A DNA stretch of 64,000 nt from Ancylostoma caninum (Eukaryota > Nematoda > Chromadorea > Rhabditida > Ancylostomatidae), in assembly GCA_037903475.1 (NCBI GenBank), contig JBAJFG010000597.1, positions 806,001 to 870,000 of the forward strand, read 5' to 3'. The notes below the pieces were generated by a model. That model saw only the letters and a program-made list of their open reading frames with translations, had not been told where the DNA came from and did not search any database. The translations under genes were made by a program, and so were the position numbers. Below, in pieces: positions 1-11,929 of the stretch (its first letter is position 1; each line of letters begins with the position of its first letter).

Positions 1-3000
1 CCTTTTGATTATGACGCTACGAATGTGAGGCAAATCGTCTGCACAGCACAACGGAGGCGTAAATCTTATCTTGTTATGCGCTGCTGTGGAGCTGGAGGAA
101 TGAGGTGGAATATCATTTGAGAAAGACGAGACTAAGAAGCAAGAGTAAAGGAGATTTTGTACCTGTTAGGAAAAGCGTAAAACATACATACATAGTTGGC
201 GAGTAAGTGCGAAGAATTGCAGGCAACTTCCTCGTGCTTGCGTTAGTTGTGTTTCATTGTACACCAACGTTGGGGGTGAGGAGGGCTTGTGCTTGAAGAA
301 GACATAGGCGGTAAGAAACGTGTTTCAGTTCCTCATCTTAGCAGGAGAAATGAGAGAGTGGAAAAGAAAAAAATTCTTCTGCAATCAAAATAGGTATCTC
401 GATAATTCATTACAAAAGTGTAGAAATGCTATTGCTAGCGACGATCCGTACATCGAATTTGTTCATTTTTTTTATTTATTTACTTATTCATTTATTTATT
501 TAATGCGCTCGATGGTGGGCCATAAAGTACCAATTCATTACCTAATTCAGTACGATATATGTATACCACTTTGAGAAGGTTTTTGAGGTACAAAACTCGC
601 CGCGGAGAGTGCTTACGAGGAAGTAGCACACACTGTAGACGTATCAAAAAATTGATGACATTTGATAGCATGACGTAAAAAATGGGTATCTTCACCACTA
701 AAGAGGTCGTCACGCTTTTTTCATATGCACTCAACACCTTGTTCACCCATGCTTTTTTGGCCTATACTGATACCATACGTTGATGTATTAATGAACAAAT
801 AGATGAATTAATAAGCAAATAAACAAGTGTGGAAACTGAAAAGTAGAAAGACATGCAAGAAGTTCGTCTTCTGTGAGCAAACACCGTGACTATTTTTGTA
901 TGTGGTCTAATCTATAACGAGGAAAGAAGTCCTTCTCCTACTAGAGTCGCTGAAGTCATCCTCTCTGAGATTCTGTCCCATGTACTGGACGCAAAACAGG
1001 TGGAAAAAATTTTTTTATTCTTCTCCAGAATGAACACCTCCTCTTCGACCATTTGGAGATACATGAATTCTGCATGGATATGCATGGGTTTCGCATGGAT
1101 TTGACTAATGATGGAATGGAACTATTGATTTTAAAACCGTATTTTGCGAAGCACGCAGATGCTAGTCATGGGATTAGCATCTTTCAATCTCATGCAAAAC
1201 AAGGTTCCTAGGTTCCCTGAATTTGTATATGTAGATTAGAAATGCGTATGTGAATGACTTGAGCAATACCAGCAATATACACAACGTAGCATGGCACGGG
1301 TAGCCAGAGGCACTGCTTTCAGACGCCAGCCTCGAACAGCATACGTACTTAACACATCACCACATAACATAAAGCAATACTGAGGTTCTTTCTTTCAAAT
1401 TTCTCCACGACAATGCTTTAAATATGCCTTCGAACCCAACAATTAAATAGATTGAGCCCTAAAATAGATAAAAAGTGACCGTAAATGAAGGGGAAAAAGT
1501 TTACGAGGATCAAGGTACGAATGTCTGGAAACGGAAAAGATGCTCAGAGAAACGGAAACACGAAACAGAACTCAAAGCAACTTCGGAGAAAGGAGTTGGA
1601 TAGGGCACGCCAGAATTACCCTTGACTTACGTCGGTGCACCTGCCAAAGTACAGCTGAACACGAATTCCTTGGAATCACTGTTGAATAATATAGCGCATG
1701 ATGTTCTGATGATGATGGTGCAATGGGGAAGAACACGGGACGTTTAAGGGACGAAAAGCAGCATGAATGTGGAAAATCGCAATGATTCCGAGAACGAGCT
1801 AACTGCTCGCAGTAGTCGAATGACGATACTGAGAGTATCGTGCAGCATAGTACAAGTCAACGTCAACCTATTTTCGGACCCTTTCTTACAGAAAGCGAAC
1901 AATAGGTGTGCGGAAAATCACTAGTTAGCCGCTTGTTGATTACGGACTGTCGCTAGGGCAGCGCCGCTTTTTTTTCATTCGAGAGCAATTTCGGACAATT
2001 ATCGGGGAATTTTGTAGAATTTGCTTGCTTTACTTCATCTTGGTTCTGAAATTTCATACAGGACGAATTCGTCTGCCTTATTCCTTTTTGTTTATTTTGT
2101 CTTCAGTTCCGATATGAACCCTCATTATCGCTATACTAGCACGTAGTTGCGAAAAAATGTATAGGATTTTTGCATAAATGAGGCTTTTCAGTCACAGTTG
2201 TTCCCTCACGCTATCGCTCCTTGGAACATTCTACACCATTTGAAAGCGCTCCTCCTCCTCTACAATTCTGTTACAATCAATGCATTTGTCTGAAAAGAAT
2301 GACTTGCCTCATTTTTAGCCTTACGCAAATGAATGCAAAATCGAAAAGAACGATATTTTCTAGGGAAGAATACGTCTTCAATGCAGTTGAGACGCTGATA
2401 AACTGAAAAAAAAACATTCAGAAAAAAGTTTGCAAAAAGAAAAGCAAAAATAGACAGAATTGGAAGAATTTAGAAATCACGGCACTAAATGGAAAGGTAG
2501 ACACTATGGCTCGCTACCGAGAGAAAAAAAAGCATGAGGCGACCACGCGCACCAAATTCCACAAGCTATTCATTTAGTTATTATTATTTCATGGTATTCA
2601 TCTTAAATGTCATTAGATGTATGATATGTTCATGTTTTCCCAAGTTGTATCCGGCTTTGTGTTGCTTAATCGATTCGATACTTTGGTGTTTGACGTGATA
2701 TTGTAAGCACTCATTAAGTGTGAGTTCGATCCGCGACTCAGAAATAAATGAAGTAGATTTATCTACTTACCAGTGGACATGAAGCGCAAATTAATTGAAA
2801 CAATCCTAGGAGTAAGAGTCCTGTTAAAAAAAAATGAAGCGATGACTTCCAGTAACTGGTTAGATCATTAATATCAGGCACGAGGAATCCACCAATATCA
2901 ATATAATAATGGTGGATAATGAGCTCGAATGCCTTGAAATTCTCGTCGCCTTGCCTTTTGTGCTGTTTTCCAACGGACAATAAATTCTACGAAGAAATGA

Positions 3001-4934
3001 ATTTCCACAAATTTTTAAATGTTATAATGAATTTTTCTTAGGAAAATCAACCCAGCTCTCCGTGTTGAAAAAATTAGCCACAAAAAGCTTTTTGATGTAG
3101 AAAACACTATATTAAATGAGCTACTTGTTGTGCCACAAAAGATATTGTATCAAAGAATTTTTATCACGGGTACTTCTATAGGTCATAACAAAACCATGCT
3201 CGATTGTTCAAGACTCTGGAGAGGGAATTACAAAAGTGCTGTTCTGCACAGGGGCCTAATGAATGCTACATGCTTACCTATGTGAACTTGTAATTCTGTA
3301 ATAACTAACACAAGAATTTTAATTTGAATTAGACTCTATTGCGCTTCGTTTAATTTTTTGTTTTAACAGTTTCTGCTTTCCGAGATTAATCTCAAGAAGC
3401 ATAAAGTTTTGGATCACCTCCTAAAATGGAGTCTCTAAACGCATTGTCACCTTAGAATCGATTCTGAGTGTTCAGTATAAGATCAGGGCTAATCACGATG
3501 ACGGGTTTCCTCATGTGACAGCTACCACACGAGTTTCGGAATGCCTGACAGCAGTGGTATCGGCGCCTACTGTGTTGGGAGTGCGACTCCTTGTAGCAGT
3601 TGTCGCAACAAATACCTCAAACATTCCAAAAAGAAAGCGCTCAGAAGAGGATAATGAGGCTTTTCGTGAGGAAATACGTATACCTTTGTGATCAGCGCTG
3701 TCTGGAGACTCTTCTACAGCCAAAGTCTCAAGATCGATTCGGAGATGACCCAGTGCTTTCACAGCAGTATGCGGAGAAAACATCGCACGTCTTCAATGTC
3801 AATCGCAGTTGAAAAATCTAGACAAACATAATTTCATTTCTTAGATTATATCAATGAATGCATAGTTGATTTCCCCAGGTTATTTGAAGCGTAGACTATT
3901 ACGACATATGTACGTAAGAAATAAGGATATGCACTTTCACTGCATTGTTTTTTTTGCTCAAAGGTCATGTTAATATGAATGTTCGTCTCATAAAATATCA
4001 TTTAAGTGTGAAGGGCGACCACTGTACTGAGCAATGCGATGAATAAGTGTGATGTTCTTCCGATACCCTAAGCATGCAATACCTAGTAATCAGGAGAAGT
4101 GCTTAGGATGGGTAGTACTTCATTCGGTGCGTGCTCTTGGAAAATCCCTTCACCTCCCGAGAGACCGGCTACAGCCGTAATTAGATTCTCACGAGAAAGA
4201 AGCAAACAATTACCACGTCGAGTAATAAATTAGAGTTACATAGGGTTTGTGGGGTTTTGGAGTTGATTCGAATACGGATACATGGGCATGTACTTTGTTT
4301 ACTCGCTACCATCATCATATTTATTCAGGAGACTCCTCAAACACTTTAGTAGATGCTCATGAGCGAGTATGTATTTCACTCAACGCATTTTATTCGGCAA
4401 CCTATAATTTTTGTAGACTGGATTAATTTGCGAGTGACAATAATAAACTTATTCTGATAACAGTAAACTTATCCATGTCCGATTAGTTGATCTATGCATG
4501 GAATGGCGAGAAATTTAGAGGAAGAAATTCTTGAACATTCTTTCGAGCATGTATATTTACATCGCACAGAGCACACATCTGAATTTGATTGATTGCCGCA
4601 TACCATCAGCATTTGGGACCGATAAAGTGCTAAATTTTGTATCATTTTGGGATATATGCGTCAAGTTTTGGAGAAGCTTTGAGAAGACTTTCACGAGAAA
4701 TATTACTGTGCCGCAATGGGTGCGCTTCGTACTAGACTTTGAGATATTACAGATACGAATCACAACATAATCCTGATATGGGGCCGCATACATCATTTAG
4801 ATTACCCATGGTAGACATGTTGACACGACACAAATTTGCCCAACATTAACAAGGGCGTCAACAGGTTTACCCTGGGTAATCTAAATGACTCATCCAGGCA
4901 ATGGTAGGTTATTTGGATTGTAAAACTCTGTATT
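1..4934. other. Gene-free stretch, nothing recognised
   Basis: No exon with convincing splice signals, no RNA gene and no transposon ends were found. TTTA/AAAT-rich low-complexity tracts lie at about 466-500 and 785-830. A 90-codon open frame on the minus strand at 3511-3783 has no recognisable domain and no supporting splice sites, so it is not called as a gene. A B-box-like stretch near 2722 (GAGTTCGATCCGC) has no matching A box or cloverleaf. Confidence 0.5.
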
Positions 4935-5174
4935 CTAGACGGTATAACCGGCTTCGCTCGGGTGTTCTATTTCCCCCGGATATTGAAAACTGATGGGAAC
5001 ATTTGCTGAACCAAAAGAGTACCTCCAAGATGTTCATCATTTGGTGACCTTCTTCAAACCGCCCCCTCCCCTCAAAAATAAGGCGAAATTGTTTGACTGG
5101 TGAATTCTTCTAAAAGGTTTGCCATATTCACGTTGATCGTTTCGGAAAACCCCAGAAGACTCGTCTTAAACGAC

Positions 5175-5890
5175 CCATGGGCAAGAACACGACTCGTGCG
5201 ACTCTATTTGTAACATAATCGAAGAGTCCAAGGTCGCTGCGCGCAATGGCCCTACGCTCCTCGCATGCGCCCGTTAGGCTCCACCCACTCCGCCGAAACT
5301 GCATAAATAGCCGGCGCAAGCGTACTCACTAAGCAATTCGGCTAGTGTTAATAACGGGGAGCGGTAGCGTCGCAGGGCAAGAGGTGGATGATGGAATAAC
5401 ACATGTGTCGATCAACAACACCAGAAATCCACATGGTACGACAAAGATAGGAGCAGTACCATTGTATTTGTGTATACATTCGTAGCTAGCTATAAATATG
5501 GGCAGGGCAGTGTTAATGTTCTGTTGTGTAGCAAGAAGTACAGACGGAGGCCACGAAGGTAGTGGTAGTTACTATCTTACATGTGTGTATTATCAGCGCT
5601 GGCAGACGAGGCGGCAGCTCTTCTGCAATATCACATATGTCGTTTGCTGTCGGTTGTGCATATTATACGGGATCTAGTTATGCCACAAGTGTCGTAGTGG
5701 TATAGGTTGGTAGCAAGGGCCTCCACGGCAGTTGTGCAACCGCGTTCTTTGGCAGGCGGACAATAGCATTCCAAGGCAAGCCTCGAAGCTACCAACATCG
5801 ACTAGGCACACGCCTGGTATGTGATGCTCGGGGGTTCTGGCGCGCAGCTCCGCCGGTGCACGTTTTGTGACCTGTATCCACTGAAAGAGC
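5175..5890. other. GC-richer segment inside Helitron copy 1
   Basis: The first tandem unit of the Helitron breaks off near 5172 and array-like sequence resumes near 5895. The 0.7 kb between has no counterpart in the other two copies. It contains two TATA-like motifs (CATAAATAG near 5303, TATAAATA near 5490) and GC-rich blocks. The 5-mer ACGAC occurs at both edges and could be a target duplication. It may be a later insertion such as a solo LTR, or host DNA captured by the Helitron; no TG...CA LTR ends are evident. Confidence 0.35.
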
Positions 5891-5904
5891 TGCCGCAGAA
5901 TTCA

Positions 5905-6500
5905 CGACAAATAGGGAAAAATCAGCAAAGTCGGTAAATTGATATGTCGTTCAAAACGGTTGTCATATTCGTGGTCAGCGTATTGGGAAACTACTGAGAT
6001 ATATCCTTGCCCGAGAAAAAACAATAAAATCGGCAAAATAGTTGTCACTTTCATGTTCAGCGTGTTGAGATAGCCCAGTAGACATGTCTTCACCGACCTC
6101 TGAGGAAGATTAACGGAAAATCAATTAAACCGATACATCGATATTTCGCGCAAAATGATTATCGCATTCTTACTCAGCGAATTGAGAAACTCCAACAGAG
6201 ATGTCTTCATCTCCACATGGTGACGATTAGCGGAAAATTGATAAGGTCAGTAAACCAATATTTCGTGCAGAACGGTTATCATATTCGTGTTCAGCGTACT
6301 GGGAAACCACAGTAGACATGTCCTTGCCTGTTTTCGAGCGAAAATGGGAAAAAATCGATGAAATCAATAAATCGATACTATTGCTGAAAATTGTTGCTAT
6401 ATCCGCGTTCATCGCATCGAATAACCTTAGCAGACATGTTCTCACCATCTCCGAGCAAAAATAGTGAAAAATCTATAAAATCGATACAATCGATAAGCTA
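5905..6500 (-). repeat. Degenerate ~118-bp tandem array of Helitron copy 1
   Basis: Units recur near 5924, 6021, 6120, 6235, 6352 and 6470. Each carries an AT-rich block (AATCGATAAAATCAATAAATCGATA-like), a GTTGTCATATTCGTGTTCAG-like block and an AGTAGACATGTCCTCACC-like block. Spacing is 97-118 bp, so this array is more decayed than the one at 60.6-61.0 kb. Confidence 0.7.
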
Positions 6501-8487
6501 ATCGATGAGACGTACTCGAAAGTAGCCTATAACCTCCCTGGCCCCTCGAGGATATGCATGCTAAATTTGGTACCGATCGGTTCATCTTCCGCGATTTCTA
6601 TTCGGGACATAAAAACACACAAACCCACAAACACATAAACAAACGTTCACTTTTATATATACAGATAACGCTAGGGTGCGATCAGAGCAACACGAGAATA
6701 GGGAAGAACCGCCCACTTATCCAGAATAAAGTAACCTTTATAGGAGAAATTCTTTTTTCAAATATGTATTTTTTATGGGAGTGTATTGAGGAGGCCTCCA
6801 TGTGAATAGAGTACAAGTGCCAAGTTGATTTGAAAAAGAGCCTGCTTTTGACAAATTTTTAAATTCAGGCAACCTAAACTGCTCTCAATTAGAGATGAGT
6901 GCGAAAATCGTTGTCGAGAAAATTCCCAAAAGGAGATGAAATTGCAAGTAAATTAAGAACTGTCTCGGTGATGATTTTGCAGGCACATATGCTTTATGAA
7001 TTTTGCAGGCACATATACTTTATGTTTCACCTCTAGGTTCTGAATTTAGATAATTAAGAGAGCCTGCACGTGAGCAAACAATGACCCATGCGAGAGGAGT
7101 CAAAAAGATATCGCACTAGAAACTGTAGATGAAATCCTTGAGATTTGTTTTCCAGACGGCGAGTAAGTGCGACCTAAACAGAAGGAGCCCTCAGCATCTT
7201 CTTAGCCGTCTGTTACTATTCTAGGGAACAGATTATGTCCAAAATTTTTTTTTCAGGGATGGGTGCCGCATTTGCTCAATTCCAACTCAATTTTGGGATA
7301 TGCTTCTTGCACACTTCTCTTTGAGGTCCCTTGGGGGTTATGCAACTTGAGGATGCGCCTATTTTTAAAAAATACAATCAAATACACAGGATGAAGAACG
7401 CGTCATAATAAGCTATTTCGACATTCTCTGAAATCAGTTGTGCAACTTGTGCAGTTGATCAAACTTTCCAAGACAGATGAGCCGGGGCCCCGTAGTCCAG
7501 AAATCTCAGTAAAATTTTTGAATTTTTTCACCTTCAAAGGGAACGATTTTGAGCCGAAAATCGTAACTGATAATGAAGTTTATTTTATGTATTACACGCT
7601 TGTTACGAAATGTTAGTCAAATTAACGGATTTCACCCTCCAAACCAATTCCGAAAGAGAAGAGGTCAATTCATTGAGATGAAATGGTAGTCACTTCTGTT
7701 TTTGCTCATGCCAAAGGAAATTTGCTTGACTTTGGAACAACTATTACTGCTCAATTATAGACAAAATATTTAAGGGAATATTAAAAGTGAAAACTCAAGA
7801 AAACGCACAGGTTTAGCCCAGGAAAAAGGCTTCGTATCCAGTATCTACATTGTAGGTATTCAACCAAATGCATTCATCTGACAAAAATCATAAAAATTAC
7901 AACCAAAAATTTTCAGCGTTCGCCGATTTTTCTGCATCACCTTCCCTGCACTCTTATTTATTGCGGAAGTTCAAGGCCTCTCTGTGTCAGAGAGAATTAA
8001 TTTAGAACGACGCGCCTGTCTTGGCCGTGTACGGTCAGTCATTTTGATGGCTTTGAAAAAATTCCTCCGAGGGAGAGGATCAAAAACCGAAAAGAGATCG
8101 GACCACCTAGTTTGAGCTTCGAGACGATTGTGCTAAAGAATGAATTCTTGACTGCATCCGAATTTTTTTTCTTTTTCATCGTCATTCCGGAAAAGTTTCA
8201 ACGCACCCTCATATGACGCATTCAAGGAATGTCCAAAAACGTTCTTGTTAATCTAAAAAGGAGTGGCAGTGGTTCATGTTATCGCGTTTCCTTCGGTGAT
8301 TCCAGTTGAGGAGATAGGTAATGTTTGCGTGCTTCAACCGCAGTTACTCTTCCAATTCTTACTCATTGTTGTTTACGGAATGGTTTGCCGTATGAACTTG
8401 CAGATGATTTGTTAGTAAATTAAATGGAAAATATTCAACTGCATAAGTGAGAAACGAAGATATTTGGTTTCAAAGTTGCATAAGTAG

Positions 8488-8606
8488 GCAAATATGTAAA
8501 CAGATAAACAAATAAGCAAATGAGCAGATAAATAAATAAACAGATAGACAAATAAATAAACAAGTGAATAAATGAATAGACGAATAAATAAATAAACGAG
8601 TAAGTA
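8488..8606. repeat. Low-complexity (AAATAAAC)n-like tract
   Basis: Imperfect short repeats of AAATAAATAAACAGATAGACAAATAAA type run for about 120 bp. Several overlapping minus-strand open frames here (Tyr/Leu/Ile-rich) are artefacts of this composition. Confidence 0.85.
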
Positions 8607-8964
8607 AGAACTCTGCTGGGAAGGACACGACAAGGCGCAGGTGAGAACAAGAAGAAACAAATGCGACTGAGTCGTGCAAGATATTAGCGACGGTTGAACG
8701 AGATTCTCATTACTGCTGTAAATGTCGCATTCACCAGTCTTAGTGAACAATCACACGCGACTCATATGATGCAACCACGCGTTTCCGAAAAAAGAAATAA
8801 CGTCAGATTTTCCGGTAGAAAAATGCAGAAAATGTACGCTACAACAATCGGGCAAATTTCGTTTCTGGGATGAGATGAGACCAGTTAATACCACTTATGT
8901 GGGCACGTCAAACAGACGTAGTCATTCACGGCGGTTTTTTAAAGAAAAGATGGTACGAAGAAGA

Positions 8965-9105
8965 AATGGGAGCCGCGTGCTACGGCCTCGACGCGAGCGT
9001 CTCATCTGCGCCTGGTTTGCGTTGCACCTCTTGAGAAGGTCTGGCCATTCTGTTCTTTATGTAGACGCGCATCTGTCGCACGCATGCATTTAGTATAAAT
9101 AGCTA
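8965..9105. mobile_element. Degenerate relic of the AGGGCAATTTATAC MITE family
   Basis: GGCCTCGACGCGAGCGTCTCA and the later GTCGCACGCATGCATTTAGTATAAAT resemble the inner and right-end sequence of the elements at 35439-35577 and 58610-59125. The left end is not clear, so the boundaries are approximate. Confidence 0.35.
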
Positions 9106-9265
9106 TAAACAGGAAACAACAGCGGTTGAGGATATATCTCTCTGTTTAGACAAGCTAAAACAAGGAGCAGGAGAATCGCACGCTAATTAGAGCGGTCTTG
9201 TGTAATATACAGATAAAAGCAAATAGAATGAAGCAAGAACTTGGAGAATAAGGATTAATTTGTTG

Positions 9266-9411
9266 ACAAAATTAGCAAAATTGTAAGGTCATAATGTTGA
9301 AAAGAAACTAATTAAAACTTAATTAAAACTTAATTAAAACAAAATTAGCAAAATTGTAAGGTCATAATGTTGAAAAGAAACTAATTAAAACTTGAAAGTC
9401 TCAAACGTGTA
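9266..9411. repeat. 73-bp tandem duplication
   Basis: A block starting ACAAAATTAGCAAAATTGTA at 9266 recurs at 9339 (period 73), followed by the same AAGGTCATAATGTTGAAAAG stretch. The spacer contains TTAATTAAAAC short repeats. The two copies are nearly identical, suggesting a recent local duplication. Confidence 0.85.
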
Positions 9412-11239
9412 GGACACTTGGACACTGGCTAAGTTACCATGATGCTGTTAATAGGACAGGTATTGGGGGGGGGATTAATTGGATACTGGCGCAGCTGCAG
9501 TAATTGGGTTGAAAAGCGAGTGGCATGTGGCGAAGAACGTGCTACATGCAGTCGTGAGTAATTGCGATTCCTTGAAGACAAGAAACATTCTAATTTTGTT
9601 GCCGTGCGAAATGAAACAGTCTGATAACGTTGCAGATGAGGAAACAATGCCATGTCTTTACGTTACCAAAACATTGGAACTGAATGAATGAGCGTTGAAC
9701 AACTCTGTATTGTGCTGAAAGCTTAAACAGAGGGTCCATGTTGCGAATCGTACGGTGAGTGGGCTCGCTCCGACCTCCAGCGCCAGAGCTATCAGAAAAA
9801 GCAAAAAGGAGACCACTCAAGTGTCCGCTGGAAGAACCATAGAAGTAATTGAGCCAGAACAACGCCGAAAATGTTCATTATGTCCTGTACTAATATTACG
9901 TACGATCCCTTCGATGATCCGTCAATAAATAAGACGACTGAGATGTCAATTCGCGATGAAGTAAGATATATCAGAGTTGGAGCAGTGTTTAACCTGATGC
10001 ATTACACCAACAAGAACTCACGATGATTAGGCCTTATGAGTTAAATGTAGAAGAGATCCTAGAGTATCTGGTATAACCCAAGCCACTCTCCATATATGGG
10101 GCAGTTATTGGTAGAAGGATTGATCAAAAGGGAGTAGAAAGAAATGATTTAAGAGGAAAACAAGCCAAACACTGTGCTGCGAAATTTAGAGTGGCGTGAT
10201 GCCGAACCCAACCAATTGATTGCCGATAAAGCGGATGTGGTCAAATCAAGACCGGAACCGCCCTCGACACGATCATGGGTACTGCACCACAGCTTACCCA
10301 TGGACCAAAGCGATATCTTCGCGACATTCCAATATTCGAATTAATTGAGGAGAAATTTTAATAATACAAGGAATAGAATCGTGATTGAGATGCCAGCTTC
10401 CGCCAGCGGCTCTCCGAGTGAGGCGCTTGCAAGAATAGCAGAGTAGGTGAAATTAATCAGCGTTTTTGTGTTGCAGTCAACCAAGTCACACGCAAAAACA
10501 GCAAGCAAACAATAACTCCGAAGCATACCTAGCAATAATAAAGTTATGCCACAACTAGACCACAAGATCAAACTATCGTGTGACTTTCTTGTATCGAGAC
10601 GAGTTATAAGATTACGTATTCCCGATTTCCTATATAGATAATGGTAATGTACATAGAATTGTTTTCGTCATCAGCGACATAAAGCTCGTGATTGTCGGCG
10701 CCTGTTTTTATCCACAGCGTCCAGATATAGCTCATATCATGCACGTACATCTGAAACAGTGATGGGCGCAGAGAGCCAGCGTTGAAAGGGGGGAGGGGGA
10801 GGGTGGAGACAAAGAGGGGGTGCCTTATTCTTCTTGGCAGTTATTCTTTGAGAAATGCCTTAGAAATGACATGAAAATTTTGCTCGGACTAGTTTCCCAT
10901 TTCTCTTATTGGTTTCAAATAGTTATTGTTGGTAAATTAGAATATATTCATTTTGAACTTCACTTCTGAAATTCCGGCCGTCTGCTGGAGGGGAAATAAA
11001 ATCTTCTAAACACGCCACTCATCTATGGAGATCCGCCACTCATCTAAAACTATGGTATTAGTAACTTTGACTACCTCTTTCATTACTGGTGAATAGGCTC
11101 TGAAAATTCTAGGTGGTATTGTATCATGTGCATGACAAGAAGTTTTGGCTCAGTAAGCGGAATATAAATCACAGTTGGTCAACTTATCAAAATTTTCCCA
11201 AGAGATTGTGAGAAGTTCTGAACAGGTGATGGTGTTAGC

Positions 11240-11815
11240 CACAAACTTTTGGTTTGTGTGTTTGTGTGTTTGTATGTTTTTGTGTTTGTATGTATGTTCG
11301 GAATAGAATGGTCCGATCCGAGCCAAATTTTGCATGCAGGTCCATCAAGGACCGGCGGAGGTTATAGGCTACTTTGTACCTGAGAATATCGATTGGTTTA
11401 CCGATTATATCGATTTTTTGATTTTTCGCTATCTTTGCCCAGGGATTGGCGAGAACATGCCTATTGAGGTTCCTCAATATGCTGAACACAAATATGATAA
11501 CCATTTTGCGCCAAATTATCGATTTATTGATTTTATTGATTTTTCAGCATTCTTCCACACGGGTCGGTGAAAGCCTGCCTTCTGGGATTTTTCGAAACGC
11601 TGAACGTGGATAAGGGAGACATTTTAGAGGGATTTATTTACCAGTCGAGCAAATTCACCCCATTTTCTGGAGGAAGGGGGGAGGGGTGAAGAGGGGTCAC
11701 TTAAGCCGACCATCAAATGACAAACAAATGATTTTTTGGTTCAACAAGTGTTGGTAGCAGCCTTAAATGGTCTGGAGTAGTTGAATACCCGAGCGAAGCC
11801 GGGTACACCGTCTAG
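11240..11815 (+). mobile_element. Non-autonomous Helitron, copy 2 (5' end decayed)
   Basis: It ends on the plus strand with the hairpin ACCCGAGCGAAGCCGGGT, then ACACCGT, CTAG at 11812-11815 and a host T, a canonical Helitron 3' terminus. The interior shows the same GGTTATAGGCTACTTTG segment and AT-rich tandem units (ATCGATTTATTGATTTTATT) as the other copies. The TCTGTATATA 5' end was not found; only the TTTGTGTGTTTGTGTG subterminal tract near 11260 marks that side. The copy lies in reverse orientation to the other two. Confidence 0.75.
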
Positions 11816-11929
11816 TCCAATGTAAACTTGAAGTAAAAGTATGAATTTTAATGTAAGTGTGAATTCCAGGTCGACCTCCGTCTCTGTGCAAATTATTAGT
11901 GATTTTCGATTATTGCTAGCACAGTAAAT

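Larger units (their letters stand above)
4935..6665 (-). mobile_element. Non-autonomous Helitron, copy 1 (interrupted)
   Basis: Read on the minus strand, the element begins with TC (TCTGTATATATAAAAGTG) after an A at 6666. It ends with a hairpin (a CCCGAGCGAAGCCGG-type stem, slightly mutated here) followed by CTAG at 4938-4935. A 5' TC, a 3' hairpin and a CTRR end are the defining Helitron features. Its interior is homologous to copies at 11240-11815 and 60210-61167, including a tandem array with a period of about 118 bp and a conserved segment just inside the 5' end. No Rep/helicase coding is present, so it is non-autonomous. The 3' flanking base is A rather than the expected T, probably mutated. 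About 700 bp at 5175-5890 is absent from the other copies. Confidence 0.7.
6666..11239. other. Gene-free stretch with minor repeats
   Basis: No gene was recognised. Open frames over 8412-8750 lie in a low-complexity AAATAAACAGATAG-like tract (about 8488-8606) and are not coding. Two minor repeats inside it are listed separately. Confidence 0.5.

Noticed and set aside
2700..2760. B-box-like GAGTTCGATCCGC as a tRNA or SINE
   Set aside because: No A box at proper distance and no cloverleaf or target duplication.
3511..3783. 90-codon minus-strand frame
   Set aside because: No motif, no splice signals, opposite strand partly open as well.
8412..8750. Overlapping hydrophobic Tyr/Leu-rich open frames
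   Set aside because: Produced by an AAATAAAC-like low-complexity tract; three frames are open at once.
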